Positions 30,630-41,520 of a DNA stretch of 64,000 bases are shown here, piece after piece (position 1 is the first letter of the stretch; each line of letters starts with the position of its first letter). Where the stretch lies: contig NZ_CP051216.1 in NCBI RefSeq assembly GCF_012516435.1, positions 3,578,501 to 3,642,500 on the forward strand, written 5' to 3'. The stretch is from Pseudodesulfovibrio sp. zrk46. Lineage in GTDB: Bacteria > Desulfobacterota > Desulfovibrionia > Desulfovibrionales > Desulfovibrionaceae. Both the position numbers and the translations under genes were made by a program. The notes under the pieces were generated by a model, which worked only from the letters and a program-made list of their open reading frames with translations, was not told the origin of the DNA and made no database searches.

Positions 30630-32717
30630 TCAATTTTTCCCATGAAAAACGATTTCAGCCCGAGCGGTCGTGTCATCAAATGGTTTAACATGAATAGTAA
30701 CACGCTCGCCTTTAAAACGCGCTGCGCCAAGCAGAATTCCTTCGAAATAATCGAATAATCCCCGCTGAGAGCGATAGTTCATAAAAAGGTCATCGCCTTT
30801 GTCTTCGTATGTGAAGCCCGGGGGTTTAATACCAGGTTGATCCTTGGTTAACTGAGCATGGATATCATTCATGCGCAGATAAAATTCCTTGAGAGATTCA
30901 TTCTTGAAATAACTGGGGTACATCTCGTGGAAACGAACGACGGTAAAATTGCCCAAATCAAGAAAAAACTCACGTGTAGATACGCCGGTCTGTGCTGAAA
31001 CCAATTCAGACATTTGCATCAGTACTTGGTCTGGATAACTGTCTGTAGGCAAGAATACTGGCATGCCCATGGCTTCATTCATTCCCTCAAAAACCTCATC
31101 TCCATAAGTTGAACGGACGAAATCTTGAGTCAACTTAGGTAAAATCCCCTTCATTTCACCTTCCGACTCGCGAAGCAGATTTTCTCCGCCTCCGTCACGG
31201 AAATTCTTTGAAACGTCGAGCAGTTCCTGAGCAAGACCAGCCAGATCACGAGTAGCATGGGCAGCCTGTCCTGCAGCCTCGTCGGCATCGCTAGCAATGA
31301 GAGCAATGTCTTCAATACTACTATTAATCTCTTCGGCAGCGGAAGATTGCTGTTCGGCTGCCGTAGCAATCTGTGAAACCCGACCAACCATATCATTAAT
31401 CGATTCCATAATGGTCTGGAGCGCATTTCCCGCTTGATTGGAAAGGTCGGTACTGGAAGCAACTTGCTGCTCTGTTTGGTTCATGGCTTCCGTAGCGTGA
31501 CGAGACCTTTGCTGGATGGTACCAATTGCCTCTTCCACCTCTTTAGTGGCTGCGACGGTTTTCTCAGCAAGTTTACGTACTTCATCTGCGACAACGGCAA
31601 AACCACGACCAGCATCTCCGGCCCTTGCAGCCTCGATAGCCGCATTCAATGCCAACAGATTTGTCTGGTCGGCAATGTCGTTGATAACACTGATAATGCG
31701 ACCAATTTCTTCCGCCTGAACATTGAGTTGTGTGATCTCGGAGGCCAAGCCTTTAGCAGAATCCGCCACTTCATTAATGGCAGCCACTGCACTATTGACC
31801 ATTCCAACGCCCTCATTGGCTGACTCATGAGCCTGACTGGCGGCATCACTGGTTGCATTTGCGTTGCGAGCAACCTCCAACACAGTTCCTGTCATTTGCT
31901 CCATGGCAGTAGCAACAGCGGTCGTTTGATTACGCTGCTTCTGCGCACCTTGCGCTTGGTCATCTGCAGAGGCTGACAGCAATTCCGTAGCTGAAGCTAC
32001 ATGTTCAGCCAAGCCACTAAGCTGTTCGCCAGCGCGAGCCATGCTTGCACGCTGCTCATCTATCTCTAGCTGTTGCGCCAAAGCCTCGGTCTGATCAGCA
32101 ACTGAGCAAACGACACCTTTTACATCGCCATCCGCATCCTTGATAGGAACAGCAGCCAATCTTAGATTAAGAGTACGACCATCTTCAAAAGTATACTGAA
32201 TTTCTTCTTCAGCAGATTTCCCAGAACGAAGCACCCTATCAGCAACGGAATCACCGTTGTGCCCAGAAATCGCGAGCGCCACAGAAGATCCTACCACTCG
32301 ATTGGCAGGCTTATTCAAAAGAGTCAGAAAAGCTTGGGAGGCCCGCAAGATGTTACCGTTGCTCCCTAAGATCAAAACTGGAGCATTCAGTCCTTTAAGA
32401 GCTTCTTGATAAAAAAGACTGTCCTGCTGATAGCGAGCCATCCCCCCTGCCAACCGACAAAGAGATTGACTTAACTCACCTTTTCCAAGCTCACAAAGAG
32501 CGGTTTCAGGGTCGCAGTGCTCGCCCAAATCATCCATAGCTTTACGCAAACGGACTTCGGGAAGTGCAGCAATAAACGATGCACCAACTGCTGCCAATAG
32601 TGAGCACCCAGCGGCAACACCAAAAGCAATCCATCCTCCAAGATAGAATGCTCCGGCAAAGGCGCCACAGCAAAAAAGGCCCAAACCAATCATCCAACCG
32701 CGAAAACCGGCTCCCAT
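30630..32717 (-). CDS. methyl-accepting chemotaxis protein with PAS and C-terminal H-NOX haem domain
   Basis: A 695-residue chemoreceptor. Two membrane helices (about residues 8-50) are followed by a PAS domain (about 110-210), a full MCP signalling domain (tip [19 protein letters not shown]) and, from M522 to the end, an H-NOX (HNOB) domain. The haem-ligating His is H620 in NDIHAQLTK, the haem-propionate motif YxSxR is Y648-R652 (YRSQR), and PP follows the His as in known H-NOX. Y657 aligns with the distal tyrosine (Tyr140 of the Thermoanaerobacter protein) linked to O2 binding. Expected output is haem-gas-controlled chemotaxis through the adjacent CheA. Confidence 0.92.
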   Translation of the reverse strand: MGAGFRGWMIGLGLFCCGAFAGAFYLGGWIAFGVAAGCSLLAAVGASFIAALPEVRLRKAMDDLGEHCDPETALCELGKGELSQSLCRLAGGMARYQQDSLFYQEALKGLNAPVLILGSNGNILRASQAFLTLLNKPANRVVGSSVALAISGHNGDSVADRVLRSGKSAEEEIQYTFEDGRTLNLRLAAVPIKDADGDVKGVVCSVADQTEALAQQLEIDEQRASMARAGEQLSGLAEHVASATELLSASADDQAQGAQKQRNQTTAVATAMEQMTGTVLEVARNANATSDAASQAHESANEGVGMVNSAVAAINEVADSAKGLASEITQLNVQAEEIGRIISVINDIADQTNLLALNAAIEAARAGDAGRGFAVVADEVRKLAEKTVAATKEVEEAIGTIQQRSRHATEAMNQTEQQVASSTDLSNQAGNALQTIMESINDMVGRVSQIATAAEQQSSAAEEINSSIEDIALIASDADEAAGQAAHATRDLAGLAQELLDVSKNFRDGGGENLLRESEGEMKGILPKLTQDFVRSTYGDEVFEGMNEAMGMPVFLPTDSYPDQVLMQMSELVSAQTGVSTREFFLDLGNFTVVRFHEMYPSYFKNESLKEFYLRMNDIHAQLTKDQPGIKPPGFTYEDKGDDLFMNYRSQRGLFDYFEGILLGAARFKGERVTIHVKPFDDTTARAEIVFHGKN

Positions 32718-32864
32718 TTCAGACTCTCCATTTGCAATGCGACCAGAGACTGATCGCTATCAAAACATTTGGATTACCATGAAATGAATACGCTTTTGCA
32801 GTGGGAATTGCAATTGAATGAAAAGATTTTACGAAAAAACCGAAGACTAATCAGCCACAAGATA

Positions 32865-33401
32865 TTAATTGCCGATCTTCTTTTTCAACAAACGAATGGC
32901 ACGACGCTGACGGTAGCGCCTGATAATGAACAGAGAAAGAAAATAAGTCAGACCCGTTGCTGGCACACCAAAAGCGAAACCACCAGCGAACATAACCCCA
33001 AAAACGTCCCACCCTGCCGAAATCATTTGCTCCATCTCAAGATTGTTGGGATCAAACGCCACATCAACCTGCGTCAGGGTGCTGCCAATTTCATAAAGAA
33101 AATAATAAAATGGCACCATTGTGGCAGCATTTGAATAACAAGTAGCCAACCATGCAGCGAGCTTGTTGACCCGGAAAACAATAGCTAAGGCAATGACCAC
33201 AACAGATTGAAACGGGATGATGGGCATGGCACCGATGAACATTCCAAGTGCCATTGCCGCAGCCAAATTCTTGGGCGACGAATTCTGGCGCATCAGACGC
33301 AAGTACCAGTACTTGGTCCAACGCTTGCTGCCATTCCACCAGCCACTTTTCTCTTTTGTTTTCTTTTCCGGTGAGGTGTGTCGACGAAGGTCGGTAGTCA
33401 C
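32865..33401 (-). CDS. DUF2062 membrane protein
   Basis: A 178-residue protein with an N-terminal charged tail and three hydrophobic segments; the pattern SPKNLAAAMALGMFIGAMPIIPFQSVVVI is typical of DUF2062. Function of the family is unknown. The start is GTG with GGAG inside the end of fusA, so translation follows EF-G closely. Confidence 0.82.
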   Translation of the reverse strand: MTTDLRRHTSPEKKTKEKSGWWNGSKRWTKYWYLRLMRQNSSPKNLAAAMALGMFIGAMPIIPFQSVVVIALAIVFRVNKLAAWLATCYSNAATMVPFYYFLYEIGSTLTQVDVAFDPNNLEMEQMISAGWDVFGVMFAGGFAFGVPATGLTYFLSLFIIRRYRQRRAIRLLKKKIGN

Positions 33402-33404
33402 AGA

Positions 33405-35456
33405 TTACTCCAGCACGTCAAATCGATGGAATTTCATTACAAAACCAGCTCTCCCCTGTGTAGCCGAACGCAGGTCTGTGGAAAATCCAAACAAACTAGC
33501 CAAGGGAGCAAGCCCCTGTACGACCTTCTGTCCACTACGGTCAATCATATTCTCAATCTTAGCCCCCTTGGAGCCGAGTAACCCAACAACGTCGCCAACG
33601 AATTCCTCAGGCACGCCGATCTCGACATACATTATGGGCTCCATAAGACGAGGAGTAGCATTACGCAATGCATCCTTGAGCGCCATGGCAGAGGCCATAC
33701 GATACCCCACCGGACTTGACTCACCATCTTTGCGCTCCATACTGAGGACCCTTACATGAACATCCTGAACGGGATACCCACGCACCACGCCACTCTGCAA
33801 CCCATCGGAAATACCATCTTCCACAGCTTCCACCCAGGTGCCTGGCCATGCTTCTAGATCAATCTCAAAAGAAATCTTACGCCCTGTATCACGATCAATA
33901 GGTTCCACAGATAAATGAACGCCACCATAGTGTTTTTCTTCACCTAACACGCGGTCGAACTCGCCTTGACCTGCGCCCTTCGCAGCAACGGTCTCCTGAT
34001 ACACAACCTGTGGCTTACCAGCACGAGGATCAAGTTTATACTCACGCTTCAAGCGCTCAAGAACGACATCCAGGTGAAGCTCCCCCATACCAGATAAGAT
34101 AATCTGATCCGTGTCTTCGTCGCGCTTTAGCTCCAAAGTAGGATCTTCCATGAGATACTTCTCAAGAACTTCATCCAGCTTCTCGCCTTCTTCAGAATTA
34201 CGAGGCTCGATGGCAAGAGATATAACCGGTTTGTAATCAGCAATCTGTTCCAAAAGTATTGGAGCTTCCTCATTGCATAAAGAATCACCTGTACGAGCGA
34301 ACTTCATACCGGCCGCACCAACCATATCCCCTGCAAATGCCGTGTCTATTTTCTCACGTCTACCGGCATGTAGGCGGAAAAGGCGCGCCACACGTTCTTT
34401 CTTGCCTTGCGTAATATTGAAGACCGTATCGCCCGCAGACAATTTGCCTGAATAAATGCGCATCATCGCAAGCTTACGGCCCGACTCCATTGTCACCTTA
34501 AAAACCAATGCGGACAACGGCTCCTTATGAGACACATCAAATGAAATTTTGTTTTTGGATTCAGGATCAATACCCACTGCGGCCGGAACTTCCAATGGAC
34601 TGGGAAGATAATCACACACCGCAGCCATGACAGGCTGCACTCCAACATTTTTAAGAGCCGACCCAACTAACACTGGTACAATACGCTGAGCCAACGTCCC
34701 CAGTCGTAAGGCTGCTCGAATTTTAGCAGCAGGAACTTCTTCACCTGACAAATAGAGGTCTATAATCTCTTCGTCTTCCTCGCCAGCAGCTTCCAGCATC
34801 TTTTCCCGCCATGGCTCCAAGACATCAATCTCGTCATCACTCAAATCTGAAGCGATACATTTTTCGCCATTGGTCGCAGGGTCGAATTCTAACCTCTTCA
34901 TTTCAATCAAATCAAAGATGCCTTTAAATTCATCACCCTCCCCATCAGGATACTGAATCGGAATGGCATTAGCGCCGAGCTTAGATCGAATGGAGTTCAC
35001 TACCGCTTCAAAATCCGCACCCAATCTGTCCATCTTGTTTACAAAAGCCAGCTTGGGAACATGGTAGGATTCAGACTGACGCCAAACGGTCTCAGACTGA
35101 GGTTCGACTCCGCTAACACCACAAAAAACACCTACGGCACCATCCAACACACGCAACGAACGCTCTACTTCAATAGTAAAATCAACATGCCCAGGTGTAT
35201 CAATAATATTGATCATGCATGGATCCCACTGACATGAGGTCACAGCAGAAGTAATTGTGATACCTCGCTCTTGCTCCTCGGGCATATAGTCCATAGTGGC
35301 AGTTCCTTCATGAACTTCGCCGATACGATGTATCTTACCAGAATAGTAAAGAATTCTTTCGGTTAAAGTTGTCTTGCCAGCATCAATATGCGCAATAATT
35401 CCGATATTGCGAAGGTTCGAAAGAACCTTCGCCGAGGGGGCATTGGATTTGCTCAC
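33405..35456 (-). CDS. fusA: elongation factor G (probably the second, non-str-operon copy)
   Basis: A 683-residue translational GTPase. G1 [10 protein letters not shown]2 region RGITITSA, G3 DTPGH and G4 NKMD are present, followed by the usual domains II-V. There are no ribosomal protein genes around it, so it is likely a second EF-G (EF-G2 type) rather than the rpsL-rpsG-fusA copy; that is inference. GTG start with AGAGG lying in the preceding gene's last codons, one base after its stop. The DUF2062 gene follows. Confidence 0.9.
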   Translation of the reverse strand: MSKSNAPSAKVLSNLRNIGIIAHIDAGKTTLTERILYYSGKIHRIGEVHEGTATMDYMPEEQERGITITSAVTSCQWDPCMINIIDTPGHVDFTIEVERSLRVLDGAVGVFCGVSGVEPQSETVWRQSESYHVPKLAFVNKMDRLGADFEAVVNSIRSKLGANAIPIQYPDGEGDEFKGIFDLIEMKRLEFDPATNGEKCIASDLSDDEIDVLEPWREKMLEAAGEEDEEIIDLYLSGEEVPAAKIRAALRLGTLAQRIVPVLVGSALKNVGVQPVMAAVCDYLPSPLEVPAAVGIDPESKNKISFDVSHKEPLSALVFKVTMESGRKLAMMRIYSGKLSAGDTVFNITQGKKERVARLFRLHAGRREKIDTAFAGDMVGAAGMKFARTGDSLCNEEAPILLEQIADYKPVISLAIEPRNSEEGEKLDEVLEKYLMEDPTLELKRDEDTDQIILSGMGELHLDVVLERLKREYKLDPRAGKPQVVYQETVAAKGAGQGEFDRVLGEEKHYGGVHLSVEPIDRDTGRKISFEIDLEAWPGTWVEAVEDGISDGLQSGVVRGYPVQDVHVRVLSMERKDGESSPVGYRMASAMALKDALRNATPRLMEPIMYVEIGVPEEFVGDVVGLLGSKGAKIENMIDRSGQKVVQGLAPLASLFGFSTDLRSATQGRAGFVMKFHRFDVLE

Positions 35457-35457
35457 G

Positions 35458-36336
35458 TCAACCTCTGATAGTCCAAGCGGTGGAATGAAACTGGAAAAGT
35501 TCAGGGTGGAGATCAGGCCAGACCCAGCATCCTTCCTGTCCTGGTCCTAAAACAACCTTAGCCTTAGCCAAGGCAAGATCCATACGAATGGCAGGAAGAT
35601 ATGCAACGTCAATAATGGCTTCTAAAAAATCATCAAAGACATCGCCTTCATAAGAAAAATTGTCTGCTGGAAGTTCGGTTTCTGCACCAAAAACACTAAA
35701 AACAATATCAGGATGGGTGAATGCCAGCGCTTCGAGATCAAAAGTATGTGCATCGTCCATCCAAACAGCAGCAGCACGGGTAAATCTCGGACGCCAAAAA
35801 GCAATACGAGAAGCTGATTGCAATTCGCTTGTCTTGATAACTGCGGCCTTTGGTCCAAGTACGGTCACAGCACCAGTATGACCTGAATCTCTTAGTTCAT
35901 TAAACAGACGCCTGGCCTGAGCTTCAGAAACATCTACTACAAACTCCTGCCCAGCTAACTCCAATCCAGTAAGCACAGCTTTACGCCATGGCCCACCAGC
36001 TACACGAGCTGCCAACACATTTTTTACTCCTCCAGCAAGAGCAGGAACTAAAGCGGACAACAGGCGAGCAGGAGAGAGAAGACTCCCATCAAATAGAACT
36101 ACAGCGAAATCGACAGCATCAAAAGTGGTTTTGCTTTCAAAGCCAGATAGCCATTGCCGCGACACAGTCCCTGCGATGTCTTTACGCGGACCGTACCAGT
36201 CATATAGCCGAGCAATACTGGTCTTCATCAACGCACGGTTATGGTCGGCGATGTCGTCATAAGCCATCGCAAAAAGATCGTCATCAGGGACGAGTTCATT
36301 TATCCAATCGGGAAAAGAGAACCGTGAGTTTTTCAT
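35458..36336 (-). CDS. unknown protein translationally linked to EF-G
   Basis: A 292-residue soluble protein with no family I can name. The middle region (about residues 85-200) has alternating hydrophobic strands and helices ([27 protein letters not shown], later [14 protein letters not shown]) that vaguely recall histidinol-dehydrogenase or aldehyde-dehydrogenase folds, but no active-site motif is visible. Its stop is one base before fusA, and its last codons contain the fusA ribosome site. The first ATG has only a weak ribosome site because the bamD terminator T tract lies directly upstream. Confidence 0.7.
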   Translation of the reverse strand: MKNSRFSFPDWINELVPDDDLFAMAYDDIADHNRALMKTSIARLYDWYGPRKDIAGTVSRQWLSGFESKTTFDAVDFAVVLFDGSLLSPARLLSALVPALAGGVKNVLAARVAGGPWRKAVLTGLELAGQEFVVDVSEAQARRLFNELRDSGHTGAVTVLGPKAAVIKTSELQSASRIAFWRPRFTRAAAVWMDDAHTFDLEALAFTHPDIVFSVFGAETELPADNFSYEGDVFDDFLEAIIDVAYLPAIRMDLALAKAKVVLGPGQEGCWVWPDLHPELFQFHSTAWTIRG

Positions 36337-36342
36337 ACATCT

Positions 36343-36366
36343 AAAAAAGGCGGCCCGAAGACCGCC
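36343..36366 (-). terminator. intrinsic terminator after bamD
   Basis: A GGCGGTC/GGCCGCC stem with a UUCG-type tetraloop and six T on the minus strand. It ends the bamD end of the long tsaD-trx-bamD stretch. Confidence 0.88.
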
Positions 36367-36372
36367 TGTTGT

Positions 36373-37101
36373 TTATAACCATTCCTTGAGCCAAAGAAGC
36401 CAACTCTCCTGAATTCTCAGGCGCTCTTCTTCGGATAACGTCTTTTGGTACTCATAGTAGGAGTACTCAGCACGCTTACGCGCATAGTCACGCAAGTCTG
36501 GGACGTCTGAGAAATTCTCCACTACATACTGATATCGATGCCACGCTGGGCCATACTTTTCAGTACGCCAGAAGAAATCTGCCACATACACTTCGTGCTC
36601 AGCCAAAATTCGGCGACTTTTTACAATCAACTCTTTGGCGGGCTCAACCCACTTGGAATCCGGATACGTATCAACTAACCGGTAAAAGTACTCCAACCCT
36701 TCCTTAATGTTCTCCTGCCTGCGGTCGATGGATTTGAACAAATTGTAGTTAGAGTTACCGATTTGATAGATAACGTATGGGATCTCCTCGTTACTAGGGT
36801 GAAGCGCTTCAAACTCCTTGTAGGCATCAAGGGCCTGAAGATACTTTTCTCCAAGGAAATATGCATCTCCCAAAGCCAATTCTGCTTTCATCGCATATGG
36901 ACTGAAGGGGAAACGATCTTTCAACTTGGAAAAGTAATCTTGGGCATCTTCATAATCTTTTTCACCCATCGCATCCATGCCTGCTTCGAACAATTCCTGC
37001 GCAGTATCCTCGGGAGGTGGCAGGAAATACTGGTCAAGCAAAGCACAACCGGACAAAGCCCAAAGAATGAGCATAGAGATTAAAGCGTACTTAAAACGCA
37101 T
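36373..37101 (-). CDS. bamD: outer membrane protein assembly factor BamD
   Basis: A 242-residue TPR lipoprotein of the BAM complex, which inserts beta-barrel proteins in the outer membrane. Lipobox LSGC is at residues 16-19. TPR-like repeats follow (QELFEAGMDAMGEKDYEDAQDYFSKL, MKAELALGDAYFLGEKYLQALDAYKEF). Length is typical. AGAGGG precedes the ATG, nine bases after trxB. Confidence 0.92.
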   Translation of the reverse strand: MRFKYALISMLILWALSGCALLDQYFLPPPEDTAQELFEAGMDAMGEKDYEDAQDYFSKLKDRFPFSPYAMKAELALGDAYFLGEKYLQALDAYKEFEALHPSNEEIPYVIYQIGNSNYNLFKSIDRRQENIKEGLEYFYRLVDTYPDSKWVEPAKELIVKSRRILAEHEVYVADFFWRTEKYGPAWHRYQYVVENFSDVPDLRDYARKRAEYSYYEYQKTLSEEERLRIQESWLLWLKEWL

Positions 37102-37109
37102 GGAACCCT

Positions 37110-38030
37110 CTAGCTATCCAGTTGTTCGAGATAAGTGAATGCAGAGTTGGCAGCAGTGGCTCCATCACCTACGGCAGAAGCTACCTGTCGGCACATCTTG
37201 GAGCGAATGTCACCTGCGGCGAACACACCCGGAATATTGGTGACCATTTCTACATCAGTAATCACACCATTCCTGTTCTTTTCAACCGTATCGGGGACAA
37301 AGTCCATAATTGGCTCAAAACCAACGAAAATAAAGGTGCCGTCCACCTTGAGTTCTGATGTCTCACCGGTATCAACTTGACGTAAAGCCAAAGTCTCCAC
37401 GTCTGTTTCACCCTGAATCTCGTCAACCACAGTATTGCGGATAACTTTGATCTTCTCGTGGGTAAAACACTTATCCTGATAGCAGGCAAGGCCGCGAAAC
37501 TCGTCACGTCGATGAATCAAGTAAACTTTGTTCACCAGACGAGCCAAATACAGAGCTTCCTCAAGGGCAGAATTACCACCGCCAATGACGGCAACGTCTC
37601 TTTCACGAAAGAAGTTTCCGTCACACAAGGCACAATAGGACACGCCCCGCCCTAACAGACGTTCTTCACCCGGAATGCCTAGCTTGCGATAACGAGAGCC
37701 AGTTGCCAAAATGATAGCCTTGGCCTGAACATCCTCATCCCCAACTTTAATTGTGTGAATGGGATCCCCAAACTCAATGTCGCGAACCTCATCAGAGATG
37801 CGGTCCAGCGGATATTCCTCAAGGTGTGCCGTAAACTTGTCAGCAAGCTCCCAGCCCTGGAGGCCGGTCGGAAAACCAGGGTAGTTCTCAATTTCCGAGG
37901 TCATGAGAACCTGGCCACCGGGAGAAAGCTTCTCGATCATGGCGGTTTTTACACCGGCACGCAAAAGATAAAGGGCAGCCGTCATTCCTGCCGGGCCGCC
38001 CCCTATGACTACGGCGTCATAAGATTTCAT
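37110..38030 (-). CDS. trxB: thioredoxin reductase
   Basis: A 306-residue NADPH:thioredoxin reductase. FAD motif VVIGGGPAGMTAALYL at residues 7-22, redox pair C133-C136 (CALCD) and a second nucleotide motif VIGGGNSALEEALYL. The usual CATC is CALC. Immediately downstream of trxA, three bases apart. Confidence 0.95.
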   Translation of the reverse strand: MKSYDAVVIGGGPAGMTAALYLLRAGVKTAMIEKLSPGGQVLMTSEIENYPGFPTGLQGWELADKFTAHLEEYPLDRISDEVRDIEFGDPIHTIKVGDEDVQAKAIILATGSRYRKLGIPGEERLLGRGVSYCALCDGNFFRERDVAVIGGGNSALEEALYLARLVNKVYLIHRRDEFRGLACYQDKCFTHEKIKVIRNTVVDEIQGETDVETLALRQVDTGETSELKVDGTFIFVGFEPIMDFVPDTVEKNRNGVITDVEMVTNIPGVFAAGDIRSKMCRQVASAVGDGATAANSAFTYLEQLDS

Positions 38031-38033
38031 TTA

Positions 38034-38354
38034 TTACAGCGCCTTCTTGGTGATCATTTCCTTGATGCTGCTCTTGGAGACAGCGCCAGTGGACTGGTCC
38101 ACAACCTCGCCGTCCTTGAACAAAATCAGGGTCGGGATAGCGCGGATGCCGTACTTACCGGGGGTAGCGGAGTTCTCATCAACATTCATCTTCACGATCT
38201 TGATCTGACCAGAATATTCCTCAGCCAGCTCGTCGATGACCGGTCCCATTGCACGGCAAGGACCGCACCACGGAGCCCAGAAATCGATGAGGACAGGGAC
38301 ATCACTCTGCAACACTTCCTGTTCGAAATTACCGTCCGTGATCTGATTAGCCAT
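38034..38354 (-). CDS. trxA: thioredoxin
   Basis: A 106-residue thioredoxin with the active site WCGPC (C30, C33) and the cis-proline in RAIPTLILF. It donates electrons to reductases and receives them from the adjacent TrxB. AAGGAG precedes the ATG. Confidence 0.97.
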   Translation of the reverse strand: MANQITDGNFEQEVLQSDVPVLIDFWAPWCGPCRAMGPVIDELAEEYSGQIKIVKMNVDENSATPGKYGIRAIPTLILFKDGEVVDQSTGAVSKSSIKEMITKKAL

Positions 38355-38404
38355 ATGAATCTCCTTTTTTACGGCTCAGCCGCTGTATTCTCAGGGAATC
38401 CAAA

Positions 38405-38424
38405 GCTCTTGGTCTGCCAAGAGC
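38405..38424 (-). terminator. possible weak terminator after tsaD
   Basis: A perfect 8-bp inverted repeat (GCTCTTGG / CCAAGAGC) with a four-base loop between tsaD and trxA. Only three T follow, so it may be a processing or partial-termination site. Confidence 0.4.
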
Positions 38425-38493
38425 ATATGTTCCAACAATTTATACAAAATAGGTCTCGAGGTACACCCCTGTCAAGAACATGCGGTGTATAAT

Positions 38494-39582
38494 CTACGCT
38501 TGAATGATATTTTTGCCAACAGTCCAATCCAAAGGCACAACTCTACCACGTGGAATAGCTTCCAAATCCAGTGAATGACTATACCCGGCCTTAGACAGAA
38601 GGTGTCCTGCATAGGCTATCATGGCACCATTGTCGGTACATAATGACAGGTTAGGCAAAGTCAACCGCAACCGTTTCTTATCCGCAACACCAGCCATGGT
38701 TTCTCGAATCATGGAGTTAGCAGCAACACCGCCGGCAACGATAAGACTCTTTACAGGTCCTGCAGTCTTGAGTGCGCGCTCAACCTTAATACGCAAAGTG
38801 TCTGCCACGCTCCAGTTAAAGGAGGCGCAAACGCGTGCCAGATTTTCTCGACGCTCCCCAGACAATGCAGAGACAGCTGCAAAATCTGCCATTTCCTCAA
38901 ACACTAGTTCCTGATGCTTATTCACATAGTTGGCAACAGCAGTTTTAAGACCACTGAAGCTGAAATCAAGACTAGGGTTGTCGATGAATGCTCGAGGAAA
39001 TAACTTTGTGTCAGGCTCGGCCTCACGTCCTAGCTCATCAATAAAGCGTCCACCTGGATAAGGGAAATTCAATACTTTAGCGACCTTATCAAAAGCCTCA
39101 CCTGCGGCATCGTCCAAGGTCCTTCCAAGGAGATCAAACTCAAGAGGTGACTCAATACGATAAGTATGGGTGTGCCCACCAGAAACCAATAAACCAACTG
39201 CGGGAAATACCAACTCTTCAACCAACCCTGGGGCTAATAAATGAGCCCAAAGATGGTTAACCCCCACAAGTGAAGCCCCGGTAGATAAGCTCAAACTTTT
39301 AGCGAAGCTTACGCCTACCAACAAACTACCTAACAATCCCGGCCCTCGGGCCACTGCAATATTGTCGATATCTTCGGGAGCCACTCCATGTTCACCAAGG
39401 AGCTCTTTGAACAAACGGGGCAATACACGCAAGTGTTCACGGGATGCAATTTCCGGCACCACGCCCCCAAAAAGCGCATGAACATCTATCTGCGTAGCCA
39501 GTTTCTCACCCAGCAATTTTCCATCGCGGACCAAAGCCACGGCGGTTTCGTCGCAGGAAGTTTCGATTCCCAGAGTCAGCAT
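38494..39582 (-). CDS. tsaD: tRNA threonylcarbamoyladenosine synthase subunit TsaD
   Basis: A 362-residue ASKHA-fold enzyme that completes t6A37 formation on ANN-decoding tRNAs with TsaB and TsaE. The N-terminus [15 protein letters not shown], the metal-binding HLWAHLL and the phosphate loop [11 protein letters not shown] are present. Start overlaps the fbp stop in a TAATG, indicating translational coupling. Confidence 0.96.
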   Translation of the reverse strand: MLTLGIETSCDETAVALVRDGKLLGEKLATQIDVHALFGGVVPEIASREHLRVLPRLFKELLGEHGVAPEDIDNIAVARGPGLLGSLLVGVSFAKSLSLSTGASLVGVNHLWAHLLAPGLVEELVFPAVGLLVSGGHTHTYRIESPLEFDLLGRTLDDAAGEAFDKVAKVLNFPYPGGRFIDELGREAEPDTKLFPRAFIDNPSLDFSFSGLKTAVANYVNKHQELVFEEMADFAAVSALSGERRENLARVCASFNWSVADTLRIKVERALKTAGPVKSLIVAGGVAANSMIRETMAGVADKKRLRLTLPNLSLCTDNGAMIAYAGHLLSKAGYSHSLDLEAIPRGRVVPLDWTVGKNIIQA

Positions 39583-40613
39583 TATTTGTTCTTCTTAATC
39601 TTGCGCTCGGCTTCGTAGATTTCCTTAACCATCTGCACATCGTTATACGAACCGCAGAAGAAAGGTGCACGCTGATGCAGATGTTCAGGCTCGATATCAA
39701 GAATCCTGTTGATTCCGTCAGTAGCCATCCCCCCTGCCTGCTCAACGATGAAGGCCATGGGGTTGCACTCACACGTAAGACGAAGCTTTCCAGAAGGCTT
39801 CTTAGGATCTCGCAAATCTGCTGGATACATGAAGATTCCGCCGTAAAGCAAATTACGATGAAAATCGGCAACTAAGGAACCAATGTAACGTGCGCTAAAT
39901 GGTTTGCGCAGCGCATTCTTGGGAGATTTGAAATAGGCCAGCGCCTTTTTGGTGTCACGATCCCAGTATCTCTCATAGCCCTCGTTAACAGAATAAATCT
40001 TACCCTGCTCCGGAATTCTGATATTGGGGTGAGACAAAATGAACTCCCCAACACTGGGGTCGAGGGTAAAACCATGCACTCCATCACCCGAAGTAAAGAT
40101 AAGCATCGTCGAAGAACCATAAAGAATATAGCCAGCGGCGACCTGCTCAGAACCCTTCTGGAGCACATCGCTCGCCATAAGAGATCCATCTGAAGGCGAC
40201 TTGCGCTTGTAGATAGAAAAGATGGTTCCAATGTTAACGTTTACATCGATGTTGGAGGAGCCATCGAGAGGATCGAAAATAATAATATAATCACCACGAG
40301 GCAACGTTTCAGGGACCTCAATGATGTCGGCATTTTCTTCAGAAGCCATGGCACAGAGCACACCAGAACGAGCAAGGCGATGAATAAGAATACGATTGGC
40401 GTATTCATCCAACTTTTTCACCTCTTCGCCTTGAACATTGACGTCACCCGTGAAACCGAGAACGTCTACCAGACCGGCTTTGTTTACTGCGCGAGAAATA
40501 ATTTTGGCCGATAATACCAACTCGTTGAACAAGCGAGTAAACTGACCAGTGGCTCCCGGCACCATTTTCTGGTGCAGGAGAATGTGTTCGGTAACCGTAA
40601 CCTGCTGGGGCAT
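39582..40613 (-). CDS. fbp: class 1 fructose-1,6-bisphosphatase
   Basis: A 343-residue gluconeogenic phosphatase. The metal-binding core [25 protein letters not shown] (DPLDGSS) and the substrate segment [23 protein letters not shown] are intact. AAAGGAAG precedes this ATG; the frame remains open to 40640. Coupled to tsaD downstream. Confidence 0.96.
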   Translation of the reverse strand: MPQQVTVTEHILLHQKMVPGATGQFTRLFNELVLSAKIISRAVNKAGLVDVLGFTGDVNVQGEEVKKLDEYANRILIHRLARSGVLCAMASEENADIIEVPETLPRGDYIIIFDPLDGSSNIDVNVNIGTIFSIYKRKSPSDGSLMASDVLQKGSEQVAAGYILYGSSTMLIFTSGDGVHGFTLDPSVGEFILSHPNIRIPEQGKIYSVNEGYERYWDRDTKKALAYFKSPKNALRKPFSARYIGSLVADFHRNLLYGGIFMYPADLRDPKKPSGKLRLTCECNPMAFIVEQAGGMATDGINRILDIEPEHLHQRAPFFCGSYNDVQMVKEIYEAERKIKKNK

Positions 40614-40653
40614 CGTCACTTCCTTTGAACGGATAAGCATATATCAAAAAGAA

Positions 40654-41448
40654 CTAGAAAGGCCACCAAATGGAATCGGCGTCAGCTTTGGGATCGACGC
40701 TCTCCGTGGCATATACGTAAGGATCTTTACCCACGTAACGAACAAGCCAAGTATAGAACTTGTCCCCTACCTTTACCTGGCCTTGCACATTATCGGCAAG
40801 AATTTCATCCCAAGGCACGGCTAGCAAGCCTTCTTTGTCAACATCTGCACCACGCGACCACACTCCACCACCTGGATGAATGATTACAAGTTCCTTAGGA
40901 TCAGGACACAGGGTCAATAATGTACGCGGATCAAAACCGACGCCTATAAGGCCTCGAAAATCTGTATCTTTAAAGTAGGGACGACCAATATACAATTCCG
41001 GCCCTAGGTCGTTATAATCAACGACCGTAAGCAGATGAATATCACGCCATACACCTTCGAAAACCAATGGCTTGGTAATTCGTTTCACAGGGATGGCAGG
41101 CTGCATGAACATGATAATACCGTTCTCATCCGTAACGATTACACGGTTCACCCAAGGAAACCGGGCTCGTAACAAATCAAGCCAGTCAACCCCGGGCAAA
41201 GTATCAGTATCGTCAACGTAGCGAGCAAGGGAAGTAAGAGGACCATCAACAGGAGTAAAAAGAGATGCCAGCTTTTCCTGATTAGGATTGTCGAACTGAT
41301 AACGGTTAGTGTCGATGGTCGGCGGGGGATCAATGTATTCTTTGGTGGAATCCCACGTTTCACCCATGTAGTCTGAAGTGCTTTGCCATGCACTGCACCC
41401 TGCAAAAAGGAACAGAGAGGTCAGCACCAACATATGTATGTATTTCAT
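40654..41448 (-). CDS. putative lipoprotein with a possible Cache-like fold
   Basis: A 264-residue exported lipoprotein: signal peptide ending in LFAGC (Cys at residue 18). The body has segments that resemble a PDC/Cache sensor fold (VNRVIVTDENGIIMF, LYIGRPYFKDTDFRGLIGVGFD), but I do not recognise a named family. Start uncertain: an ATG at 41463 directly abuts a terminator T tract, so I prefer the next one, with AAAGA upstream. It precedes fbp. Confidence 0.7.
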   Translation of the reverse strand: MKYIHMLVLTSLFLFAGCSAWQSTSDYMGETWDSTKEYIDPPPTIDTNRYQFDNPNQEKLASLFTPVDGPLTSLARYVDDTDTLPGVDWLDLLRARFPWVNRVIVTDENGIIMFMQPAIPVKRITKPLVFEGVWRDIHLLTVVDYNDLGPELYIGRPYFKDTDFRGLIGVGFDPRTLLTLCPDPKELVIIHPGGGVWSRGADVDKEGLLAVPWDEILADNVQGQVKVGDKFYTWLVRYVGKDPYVYATESVDPKADADSIWWPF

Positions 41449-41463
41449 AAAATTATCTTTCAT

Positions 41464-41502
41464 AATAAAAAAACAACGGGCATCCGTCCAAACGATGCCC
41501 GT
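41464..41502 (-). terminator. intrinsic terminator after TPR gene
   Basis: ACGGGCATC pairs with GATGCCCGT, followed on the minus strand by seven T. It separates the ftsB-TPR unit from the lipoprotein-fbp-tsaD genes. Confidence 0.85.
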
Positions 41503-41520
41503 CGTCATTTGGTGGCTTGC

